Part shown: positions 1-9,152 of the stretch, one piece after another
Numbering within the stretch: position 1 is the first letter of the stretch
Layout: every line of letters starts with the position of its first letter
Source of the DNA: Lenisia limosa
Lineage: Eukaryota; Breviatea
Length of the DNA: 24,311 nucleotides
Direction of reading: 5' to 3'
Assembly (NCBI GenBank): GCA_001655205.1
Contig: LPNZ01005658.1
Location: 1-24,311 of the forward strand
Notes under the pieces: generated by a model
The model's database searches: none
What the model was told of the DNA's origin: nothing
Seen by the model: only the letters and a program-made list of their open reading frames with translations
Program-made: the position numbers and the translations under genes

Positions 1-93
1 TGAGGACGACCACCTTATCCTATGCTGAAGCTATTTGCTTACATTACTGTACTTGTGCTTGTGGTGCTAATCAGTTTAATAAAATGGCAGTAG
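1..93 (+). CDS. Possible C-terminal end of an upstream gene with a membrane tail (partial)
   Basis: From position 4 one frame stays open to a TAG at 91-93 and encodes about 29 residues. After a short polar start (GRPPYPMLK) comes a hydrophobic run of about 17 residues (LFAYITVLVLVVLISLI) and the end KWQ. This looks like a single C-terminal transmembrane anchor. The piece is short, its upstream part lies outside the window, and position 1-3 is itself a stop in this frame, so an exon would have to begin inside the first bases. No family can be named. It could be chance in AT-rich DNA. Confidence 0.2.
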
Positions 94-837
94 AGAAGAG
101 GCTAAAACTTGGAAAGGAAATTAGGAGTTTTTGATATTATAGAGTCTTTTATCTTTTGGAGTTGAAAGTTGAACAAAAATGTTGTCTTCTTATCGATATG
201 GCTGATGAGCTAAGTTTATGTATGTAACACAACCCAAATATCTCCGCCCTAGCCCCTGTGAGTGGAGGACGGATAAAAAAAGATGACTACTGGAAAATCG
301 AACCCTCGACCAAACGTCAACAACTTTCATGGACTTAATCTGGTGTAATATATGATATTATTTGTTTTAAAACCTATAATTATCAGCTGTTGGTCTTATT
401 TTCGGCTGCAGTTTTCATTTTGGGTTACTCCTGATTCTGATTGCTTATGTGTCAAGGTTCTTTTGGGCGGTAAATAAACTATTTCAACCCGAGGTCAATT
501 GCCTTTTTTTTTTGTTTTTATTTCTTACACTGTTATTTAGCACGGCACTTCACAATCATTCAGTAAAAGCGTCGGAGTTGGAGGAATGTTCACAAAGGCC
601 TCCATGGATTCATCAAAACCCTAGTTTCACTGTTCACTCTTTTGTTTTTCGTCAATTTTCTTCTCTGAGTGCAAGCTTCTGTTTGTCAATTATTCAGAAA
701 AATGGACCAACATTGAGTTGCAATCAATCAAAGCTTTGCACGAAAGGCAGCACAACTAATGAGAGTGAAACATTACATCTTCACAAATAAAAACAGGAAA
801 CATTAAATAACCAAGAAACAGGGGAAACAAAACTCGT
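94..837. other. Intergenic stretch, no supported gene
   Basis: No recognisable product here. A plus-strand frame (449-790) encodes a hydrophobic N-terminal run followed by Ser/Thr-rich sequence, but its start is GTG and the hydrophobic run comes from a poly-T tract, so I do not call it. A stretch near 286-310 has a vague tRNA B-box look on the minus strand, but its T-arm does not pair. Confidence 0.5.
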
Positions 838-1815
838 TTACTTCATGCCAAAACGAAGAGCAACCTTCTTCCAGTCGACAACAGCCCAGAAGTCCTTGAG
901 GTACTTAGGGCGAGCGTTTTGGTGAACAAGATAGTAGGCGTGCCTGGAGAAAGTAAGATATAATTTAGTTAAAAAATATAAAAGAATAACGCCCGCATAC
1001 TCCCAAACGTCAACGGTGAGCAGAGGGTGACCTTGAGTGAAGGGAACAGCAGCATTAGACTGCTGGACAATATCCATGGAGCCGTCATCCTTTTCTAAGA
1101 TAATAACAGAATTGACACAGATTCAATCATACCAATGAGAGTAGTCCAGCCAGAGCCGAAAGTAGTAGCAGCCTTCTTCTCGAAAGCAGCCTTGAATTCT
1201 TCGATGGACCCAAAGTTCTTTTCAATGGCAAGCTTGAGCTCACCATCAAGGGAGGAACCACCAGGGCACATGTTTTCCCAGTACAGAGTATGGTTGTAGA
1301 CTTGAGCGGCGTTGTTGAAGAGTCCCTTCTTCTCAACGACACCCTCAGTTTGGATGATGATATCAACAAGATGCTTTCCCTTCAAGGGAGATGCTGGAAG
1401 AGTGAAACGAAGAAGGTGAAAATAAAACGAAGCCATCATTGAATGAAGATCCTTAAACATCACCACTGCTTACATTCGAGAAGATTGTTGAGGTTCTATA
1501 CAAGTTAAAATGAATGAGAAGTGGTTTCCAAAAAAAGACAATTTTAGCAAAAACTAAACATTGAATTAAGCTTACGTTGCAGTATGCTTGATGGTGCTTT
1601 CCATAGTGGAACTCAAGAGTGCGAGTATCAATACAAGGAAGAAGTCCGGCATTGATATCAAAAGGAAGGGCGGGAACTGAAATATGTCAAAAGAGTAATG
1701 GTTTCGTTTTGCATTCTACAAACATACCTGAGTGCTTTTCCGGACCAGCACCGTAGGAAGCCTTGCCAGCGCGGATGGCCTCAACCTCTTCCATTTTCAT
1801 GCGATGATCAACCAT
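838..1815 (-). CDS. Iron-type superoxide dismutase, 6 exons, 223 aa
   Basis: Converts superoxide to oxygen and hydrogen peroxide. Exons: complement(838-943, 1001-1094, 1133-1393, 1474-1495, 1576-1676, 1728-1815); all introns are GT-AG and the total of 672 nt is in frame. By alignment to the Fe/Mn-SOD family, the metal ligands are His53 ([11 protein letters not shown]), His105 (VYNHTLYW), Asp186 and His190 (VDVWEHAYY). Gln101 in AAQVYNH is the position and residue typical of iron enzymes. FGSGW (149-153) is a further family motif. The length fits the family plus a short N-terminal extension of about 25 residues, which is polar and does not look like a clear mitochondrial or plastid presequence, so a cytosolic enzyme is most likely (inference). 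The start is the first ATG of the exon and lies 542 nt head-to-head from eS26. Exon 4 (1474-1495) is only 22 nt. Confidence 0.95.
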
Positions 1816-2357
1816 TATAATCTATATATCTAAGAAACCTTCAAGAATGAACTTTTTTTAAAAAAATTCGGCTTAAATAGGGGAAATACCGAATCGTCAT
1901 GTTTAAAAACCGAAATGAAAATGAACACTTTATTTATAGAGAAGATGAAGAAGTATCTTTGTTTTGATACTACTTATAATTATATTAATAATAAATTTAT
2001 AAGATTGTATCAAGAATTAAGGCATACTGCCAAACTGCTTAGTAATCATCTTGTATTAAGCGCTTTTTGACAGCAAATCTCAGGTTACTAAATAATATAA
2101 TATTTAATAGATTTGATCAGCCACTGAATTAAGCACACTTACATCTTTTATATGAGATTTTTAACATTCTTTGTTGGATCAATTTTATTTCGTAATAGTT
2201 TGTGAACTGAACTGAACTGGACTGTTGTTTTTTATTCAATTTTCTTTCGTTTATAAGACCTTTTAGTATCTGTTGTACTTAGGTTAGTTATCTTGTTATT
2301 CTGCTGCTTGTTTTAGATTCAGCTTTTTGAGTACTCACCTTTTAGTCCTAAAGCACT
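1816..2357. promoter_or_regulatory. Shared upstream region of the divergent SOD and eS26 genes
   Basis: This 542-nt AT-rich spacer lies between two divergent start codons, so both promoters and 5' leaders must sit here. It contains a small tandem repeat of the pentamer aactg (2205-2219, extended to about 2224) and a pyrimidine-rich stretch before the eS26 ATG. Pyrimidine-rich leaders are common at ribosomal protein genes, but no core promoter element can be assigned with confidence. Confidence 0.45.
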
Positions 2358-2827
2358 ATGACTCAGAAACGCCGTAACTTTGGTCGCAACAAGAAGGGAC
2401 GTGGTCACGTCAAGTTTGTGCGTTGCACTAACTGCAGCCGTGCCTGCCCTAAGGTTTGAAGACAACTCCAACTTTCCTTAAGGAATGGCACTTTTGAATA
2501 CGCTCACCCCTTTTAGGACAAGGCTGTTAAGCGCTTCGTCGTCCGCAACATGGTCGATTTCGCCGCTATGGCTGATGTTAAGGCTTGCTCCGTTTATGAG
2601 AGTATGCAATTTAGCGAACAAAAGGGCAATTATAACATTCTTAGCTTACGAAATTCCCAAGCTCTACGTCAAGCTCCACTACTGCATTTCTTGCGCTGTC
2701 CATGCTCACATTGTTCGTGTCCGTTCATCAGAGAACCGCAAGATCCGTGCTCCCCCCACCCGTCGTCGTGTAAGCTTTCATTCCTCTTGTGGTTTGATAT
2801 CTCATTGTTCAGGCTGCCCAGAAGTAG
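2358..2827 (+). CDS. RPS26: 40S ribosomal protein eS26 (RPS26), 4 exons, 106 aa
   Basis: Small-subunit ribosomal protein at the mRNA exit channel. Exons: 2358-2453, 2517-2601, 2645-2769, 2813-2827 (321 nt, in frame). The N-terminus [20 protein letters not shown] is the family signature. The four zinc-ribbon cysteines are present in CTNC (exon 1) and CISC (exon 3, in [15 protein letters not shown]). The basic tail ends [15 protein letters not shown]; human eS26 has about 115 residues and a longer Pro-rich tail, so this tail is short. The last coding exon is only 15 nt (AAQK plus stop). If that intron were retained, the frame would end at the TAA inside the donor site, giving nearly the same protein without AAQK. 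Confidence 0.96.
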
Positions 2828-3443
2828 ACGCATCTCGTGAGGCTAAGTCACTTGTTTTTCAAGATATATTTTCTCTTGGAGCTGGTTTGGCATCGTTTTT
2901 ATCATAACCATGGCCTGAGCTAGTTTTTGACTTTATTGCATGTGTATCTAATCTTAGGTGGGGTTTTTCTTTGGGCTGAAGGCTGAATTAATGACTTACA
3001 ACGGCCTGTTAAGTACCTCCATCTCCCTTTCGTTACTCTTGTCACAGACTATTCTTAATTATTTTCCCTAAGTATTGAACACAATGTGTATCCCACAAAA
3101 TAAACTAGACAAGGTAAACTTCCGTAACAGGTTGTCCTGAAATGTCAGGTAGATCACCACAAATAGTCTGTCGGTGCTCTTTGAACGTCATCCCAGTTGA
3201 CAAGCATCTTCTACAACTTAGTTAATTATCAACTNNNNNNNNNNNNNNNNNNNNNNNNNNNNNNNNNNNNNNNNNNNNNNNNNNNNNNNNNNNNNNNNNN
3301 NNNNNNNNNNNNNNNNNNNNNNTTTGTAGAAAAACGAGGATGTGTAAAAAAGAAATAGAATATAATAATAATAGTAAGCAGTAAACAAGTTTACAGATTT
3401 TACCCATCATAGCATATTTATTAGCAATAGTATAGAGCATTAT
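2828..3443. other. Convergent 3' spacer with assembly gap
   Basis: This spacer between the 3' ends of eS26 (plus) and the unnamed minus gene holds no supported coding sequence. It contains an 88-nt N run (3235-3322). A C7 tract (about 3453-3459) lies just inside the 3' end of the minus gene and could carry a length error. Confidence 0.5.
3235..3322. other. Assembly gap
   Basis: Run of N, 88 nt, in the spacer downstream of eS26. No flanking homopolymer on the left; TTTG follows on the right. Confidence 0.99.
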
Positions 3444-6113
3444 TCAGTACAACCCCCCCGCCCACAAAGGAGTGAGATAAGGAAGTCGCTCCCCTCCTCC
3501 AGCTGCGACTGGGACAAATAGCTTATTAGTCCAGAGTAACTTTTTGAGCTTCGGGGTGGCTGCAAAAGTCTGCTCAAGAGTCATAGATGCGTTGGCGACA
3601 ACAAGCTAAAACATGTCAGTTTCAACTGCATACTTTAAATTGCAGCAAATAGACTGCTGGCCTGAATAGTTTGTAGAATCAGATCAAGAAATAGAAGCCC
3701 TGGGTACAAATGCAATAGTGTTTTATATCAGAGTACAAATTATTTTCTATTATTTTGCCATTACTATTCTATTTTAACAAAATAAGTTCATATTATGATG
3801 TAATTTATATTAAACAACACATGCCGAAAAAGAAAATAAATGCGGGCATACCATTGGAGTGGGTGTCATTATTCTGAGTGATACAACACTGCTTTGGCAC
3901 TGCTCAAGGTGCAATGAAGAAGCACCGTAAAGATCTGGTGTTGATGGACTTTTCCCACCCTATTTCAATCAAATGAATGAGCAGGTGAAAAAAAAATCAT
4001 GGATTGCACCTACCGCTTTGATTTCATTAGATAGGTTAATTGGGGCAAGGCGAGCAGCCTTGTTAACCGGGAACATGGAGGAGATACTGCACAAATTGTG
4101 GTCTGTTTTTTCAGGTTGGTGATGAATTGTTGGTGGTCTATTGACAAGGCCTGGTGGTGGCGGCTGTGGTCTCATATTACGAGGCAACGGTTCCGCTTTA
4201 TTAAACGCAAAAACAGCAATAGTGCCTGAATATAGTAAATACCAATAGAATAAACATTGAGAAAGAGCCCTATGTACCTGTTGGAAGCGGAACAAGGTTG
4301 ATAGAAGATACAAGTATTCTCTCCCGCTCATAAAAGACGATAGTGTCTGGTAAATCTAAAAAAAGATGTAAAAAAACCCAATATAATGACAATCCATTCA
4401 CAAACGTAATATAATTTCGTATTCTGTTGCACAGGCTGCAGCTGACTGACTCTAAATGAATTATTAATACTTTGAATAGAAAAGCCTTATTAGTATTTTG
4501 GAAATAACCAAACTAAATTTGTCACTGAAAGAAACATGCATTTTGAAGCAAACAAGAAACCAACCGGTAGTAAGTTTTTCATCACCCGGAGGAATTCAGA
4601 AATCTCCATTGGGAACAGTGTATTGATATTATTGTCGAAAACATAGTCCCAAATACGAACGTTAGCTTCAGTAAGCTGTTTCTACGTTGTAAATAAAAAC
4701 AAACAAAACCAGAAACTACCTGAACAACCTGCGGTTTTAGTGCGAAAAAATTGCAAGTATGAGCAGGGGTAACTGCAGGTGGGCTCATTGCAATTGTGGC
4801 TACAGAATAAATGCAAAGTTACACCAACAATTTAGGTAGGAATCAAGATACAGCAACGAATGTGGATTCCTCACTGGCTCATTGAAAATAGATTTAGCAC
4901 AAAAGCTTGCAACAACATCAACCATGAGTCGGCTTGAAACTGTATCTAAAACTTGCTGGGTCCAGGTTACTTGGTCGTTAGTAACTGATACCCCTGGAAT
5001 AATGGCTAGATGGTAATTTAGCGGGGGAAAATAAAATAATTCAAACCAAGAAACAGTTGGAACGAATTAAATCCCCATTTTGAACTTTTTTGCATCCTCA
5101 AGTTTAAGTTTGTGTGAGTTTCAACACGCTTTTCGAAAGTTTTCACATCAATAGGCTTAAGCATCAGAAGCACATATGCCTCTTACCTGTTGCAGAGTTG
5201 AGCAGAAATGAACCACCGCCTCAGAAAGTCCCAAAAAAAGTTCAATCTGAAAGTAAAGTTATTAATACCAAAAGCAAACATCATTCAAACTTGACTTCTC
5301 AAAATAAAACAATGTTGGGGAAGACACCGTTACTCCTGAAATAGACGCCATTAAATAATACATGGAAGGAACTCCTGCTTTGATTGGAGTTATTGGAGGT
5401 CCTTTCAAGTGACTAAGGGGCTAGAATGTGAAAAAAATAGGAATCCAAAAGGAAAGTTTTACAATTGAAACTGAAGGCATGTTGGCCAAAAAGAGTCTCA
5501 TATCATATTGTTGAAGAACAGTAATATCGGGGATGAAATGTTTTCCTTGAACTGATTCCTCTGGGTTGTAGCCAACAATTGTAAATCCTTTTGAAAACGC
5601 TCTAAAATCATAAGTAAATGTCACATATACAAACTTCGCTGAGTAGCTGGGTAAAGCGATGAAAAATGAATTATTCTTTTCCAGAATAATAATATCAGGA
5701 AGGCCTACAGTGTCAAGAAAAATGGTACAAGGAACGGGTAGTTAGACAAATATCATTTGTCAAATTATAAGAGCTGCCTGATACCTATTTAAAATTAATC
5801 ATTTCACCATATTGTTTTATCCAAAAGTCTCATCCTACACATTAATAAATGACTGGGTTCAAAGCAATTCGTCTCTGCCAATGCAATCGCAATCTCGTCT
5901 TCATGGTGGGTAATCAGAGAAGAAATGTCATATTTTTTCTGCAGCAATAAAACACAACTCAGTGCAAAACCAAACCTTCGGTTGAATAGACAGTGAGTTT
6001 CTGAGAGAAACAAGTTCATTTTTGGCAAAAGGATATTTTGTTATGTGTGAGATAAACGGAGATACCACATTAGGCACCCCTTGTGCGGTAACGTCAGCAG
6101 TGTACAACTGCAT
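3444..6113 (-). CDS. Unrecognised multi-exon protein-coding gene
   Basis: I do not recognise this family. The support is structural: a chain of minus-strand exons with GT-AG borders whose frames connect. Clear exons: 5976-6113 (MQLYTADVTAQGVPNVV..., 46 codons, phase 0), 5841-5938, 5635-5704, 5463-5601, 5280-5420 (47 codons), 5187-5246 (20 codons), about 4870-4992, about 4733-4800, about 4593-4675, about 4279-4353, about 4010-4225, 3852-3959 (36 codons) and 3444-3605 (54 codons with TGA). The joins 5838/5704 and 5187/4992 are not resolved. Readable segments include GKHFIPDITVLQQYDMRLFL, KAGVPSMYYLMASISGVTV, IELFLGLSEAVVHFCSTLQQ, WTQQVLDTVSSRLMVDVVAS and LTEANVRIWDYVFDNNIN, followed by a Pro-rich part (RPQPPPPGLVNRPP). 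The look is that of a soluble, mostly helical protein of roughly 450-550 residues. The ATG at 6113 follows an in-frame stop and lies 381 nt head-to-head from the ankyrin gene. Confidence 0.7.
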
Positions 6114-6240
6114 TTGACGAACTTTCGAGTAACTACTGCATGATAAAGGCTATTGGCAAAATCTGAAGGATAAGCCTATCGTCACCTCGTTCGCAGATGC
6201 TATTTTATCGTTTTCTGATGCTATTATATTTATAACGCAA

Positions 6241-6284
6241 TAATTATAATTATAATTAGATTATTAGATTATTAGATTAATTAG
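6241..6284. repeat. AT-rich short tandem repeats
   Basis: Three copies of taatta with period 6 (6241-6258) run into about three copies of an agattatt unit with period 8 (6258-6284). Confidence 0.8.
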
Positions 6285-6342
6285 TAAGGAGAGGGGTGGT
6301 GAGGCGGAGAGGGCAGAAAAGAAAATGACAAAAGGCAACACA

Positions 6343-6369
6343 GCCGCGCCACGGAAGCCGCGCCACGGA
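6343..6369. repeat. Tandem GC-rich 13-mer (gccgcgccacgga, two copies)
   Basis: The 13-mer is at 6343-6355 and again at 6357-6369, identical, with a period of 14. It stands out as a GC-rich patch in an AT-rich spacer, about 125 nt upstream of the ankyrin ATG. A regulatory role is an inference. Confidence 0.8.
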
Positions 6370-6493
6370 TACGCAGTAAGGCCCTGTAAGCATTTCTTTC
6401 CCAAACCCTTTTTACTCTGTTGGGATAAATCAGTAGAAAGTTTATAAATCGAAACATAAGGATACTTTGGTACTTTCTTTTCTTTGTGTAATA

Positions 6494-8618
6494 ATGGGGG
6501 ATTTTTATCCAACTTTTCAGCCTGTTGTAAGCTCCCAACTTCACCAATCAAATGACATGATATTTTCACCACAGTTTACACCTTCTATGGTATGTGTAGG
6601 CAACAATGACTATCTAACCGAGTTACTTTTCAGAGCCCACAACACCACCGACCAGCTTTACCTGCACACCTTGACGCACAATTATTTGAAGCGATTCAAA
6701 ACTGGAATCTTCGTGATGTTTCAAGGCTCCTTCAAGCTGGAGCCAATGTTAATGGCCTTGATAGATGGGTTAGAAGGGTGGATTCTTTTTATCTTAATGC
6801 ATTCTTCTCTAAGGGATTTCAATTGCTGACAATTCGTCACTTTTCCAGAGCAATACTCCCTTGCACCAAGCGGCTCATAGAGGAGCTGAAAAGACTGTCT
6901 TACTGCTTCTTCAGTACGGAGCCAATCCTTCTGCCAAAGGACAGCATGTTTGTTGATATAATTTCTACTAGGGTCATCTCTTAGGGCAATAGTCCACTTC
7001 ATATGGCTGCTTTCAATGGGCACGTTGGTACAGTTGCAATATTGATCCAAGCCAGGGCAAACGTTAACGCCATCGGACGATTTGTAGGATTATTTTTATC
7101 CTTTTCTCCTCTTTTTTTCTTTTAAAAATTTCTAGTCTTGACATCCCCACATATTGATTAGTTGTGGTCAAAAAACTGAACTCCCTCTCACACTATGGCA
7201 GGGAAACACGGCACTTCACCAGGCATGCTTCCGCGGCCATGAGGAGACGGTACTGGCTTTGATTAAAGCCGGAGCTAATGTTGGAGCTGAAAATTGCTTT
7301 GTAAGCTTGGCTAATATTTCCTTTTCACAATGTTTCCCATCAGTTTTCGTTACTTTACCCTCAGAGAAATGAAAGCACCCCTGGTGCAACACCAATGGTT
7401 TTAGCTTGCCAAGCTGGTCATGTTAATATTATCAACCTACTTGAGCGTCACGGCGGAAATAAAGTGGGTATTTCTGGATGAGCTAGAATACTTGCGTTAA
7501 ACATTCTAATTCCCGCTTTTCAACCTGACTGTACAGGGAGGGGCATTTCTTCATCTTTGTGACCATGGTGAGATGGCGGGGGCCATTCTCATGCTCAAAG
7601 AAGGTGCAAAAATATCGGAAGTCACAGATGATGTGGGTGTTGCAAACCAAGGCCTTCTTAAATTTTCTTGTCAACGTATCATTCATCAATAGGGAAATTC
7701 TGCTCTTCACCTTGCTTGCCGTTGTATGAAAGCTGATTTGATTTTCGAGCTTATCAACCGCAATGCATCCGTTTGTCTTTGCAACGCACAGGTAATGCAA
7801 CTTTTTTTTTTTTTTTTTTTTTTNNNNNNNNNNNNNNNNNNNNNNNNNNNNNNNNNNNNNNNNNNNNNNNNNNNNNNNNNNNNNNNNNNNNNNNNNNNNN
7901 NNNNNNNNNNTCTTGGCTTCTAGTTTCGTTTTTGGTGGTACAATGAACTTATATGAAATGAATAATGGCTTTTATTGTAATTCTTATTTATTTTTTTTAG
8001 GGACATATCCCTCTCCAACTCTTCCTTGCCGAGCTGATTAAAGCCAACAACAACAACCCCCCTTCATCATTACCTCCGATATTTATTCAGGTTTGTACGT
8101 TCGCATTTTTAGGCAAAAGTGCCCTTTTGGGATTATGTACTGTTCTTGCCTCAGTCTGCTTCCCCATCTTAATGCATCTATAGCTTTTTATTGAGACGCT
8201 CTCAGAAGCTGCTGCCATAGGACACTCTCCAATTGTTTCAGCAATCCTTGCGATGCGCTGCTCTGCAAGTATTAATACCTCTTCACGAAACTATGTGAGT
8301 CTCTTTTTGTACCTTTGTTGATGACTCAACCAAGCTGCCAATTAAGTTCACTTATGAATTAGGTATCACCACTAGCAGCTGGACTCCGCTCCAATAGCCC
8401 TGAAATTGTGAGATTATTACTTGAAGCTGGGGCCAGCCCGAAGGTTGTCAACCCTGCGGTGAGAACTATTTAAATCATGCTTAATAACTGTGAAGAACTT
8501 CTTATAATTCCTTATAACCATCATATAGACTGGAAATACACTTCTTGAAGATGCGATTGGAAAAGTGTGTCCAGAAGTAATGGAAATGCTTGTTTCTTGC
8601 AACGACCGTATCGTTTAA
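6494..8618 (+). CDS. Ankyrin-repeat protein, 12 exons, about 402 aa, one repeat per exon
   Basis: Exons: 6494-6589, 6634-6768, 6849-6947, 6985-7083, 7202-7300, 7365-7463, 7537-7632, 7693-7791, 8001-8090, 8184-8294, 8363-8458, 8529-8618 (1209 nt, in frame, all introns phase 0). After a Ser/Gln/Pro-rich N-terminus, exon 2 carries the end of the first repeat (LLQAGANVNGLDRW). Later exons open at the TPLH turn: SNTPLHQAA, GNSPLHMAA, GNTALHQAC, GATPMVLACQAGH (inside exon 6), GGAFLHLCD, GNSALHLAC, GHIPLQLF; exons 11 and 12 give VSPLAAGL and TGNTLLEDA. Ankyrin repeats are protein-binding modules; no enzymatic domain, membrane segment or signal peptide is seen, so the partner and role are unknown. 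The first ATG after an upstream in-frame stop is chosen as start. The intron at 7792-8000 contains a T18 run and an N gap, so an extra exon in the gap is possible. Confidence 0.93.
7824..7910. other. Assembly gap
   Basis: Run of N, 87 nt, directly after a long T tract in an ankyrin-gene intron. Confidence 0.99.
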
Positions 8619-9152
8619 CTCACTTCTTTTTTTTCTTTTTTATTGTTATGTCATAGGTAGACTTTGTTTTTTGCTGTTTTTCTTTTTCCTTCAATTCTAC
8701 TTCCAGTTTTTGTTTTATTTTTGTTTGTTTCTTTTTTTTTTTTCTGAGGTATTTCCTCTTTCCTGTTATAATACATGTTTTCATGTTCAGCTATTTTTTG
8801 GTTGTGGAGTTTGGTTTGAATTGCTATATGATTCACAGAATCAGGAGTGGCGTTGGTGGTTGGGCAGAGTTTTGTTTTGAGAGTCAGAAATAATCCAAGG
8901 ACAATGAAAGAAGAAAACCTGAGAAAACTTGAAAAACTTCAAGAAATCGAGAAATCTAACTCCGTTCAAAATTTACGAAATTACTCTTTACCATTTTAGC
9001 CCAAAATCAATTAAAGTAGAGACAGAAGTAAGTTGAGCACAAGGAGTTGACGATAACACAAGGCGATCAGCTTAGAACAAAAGAAGAGCCACGAAAATAA
9101 ATTAGACGATCTTTGACAGTTGTTTTCCTCTTATTGGGATTCTTCTCCAACT
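8619..9152. other. Spacer between the ankyrin gene and RSPH3
   Basis: The left part (8625-8770) is strongly T-rich on the plus strand, the kind of DNA that follows a 3' end. The right part (8880-9150) is A-rich, without an open frame of note, and must include the RSPH3 promoter and 5' leader. Open frames here are low-complexity readings of these tracts. Confidence 0.5.

Larger units (their letters stand above)
6114..6493. promoter_or_regulatory. Divergent upstream region between the unnamed gene and the ankyrin gene
   Basis: A 380-nt spacer with two distinct sequence types: a very AT-rich tandem stretch (6241-6284) and a GC-rich stretch with a repeated 13-mer (6343-6369). It must contain both promoters. 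Minus-strand frames over the GC-rich part are open but show no family features. Confidence 0.45.

Noticed and set aside
280-330. tRNA gene on the minus strand (GGGTTCGAT-like T-loop)
   Set aside because: The T-arm stem does not pair and no acceptor, D or anticodon arm can be built around it.
2550-2907. Long plus-strand frames crossing the eS26 introns
   Set aside because: They run through GT-AG introns; only the spliced reading gives the conserved eS26 protein.
6264-6572. Minus-strand open frames upstream of the ankyrin gene
   Set aside because: They overlap the promoter repeats and the antisense of ankyrin exon 1, with no protein-like features.
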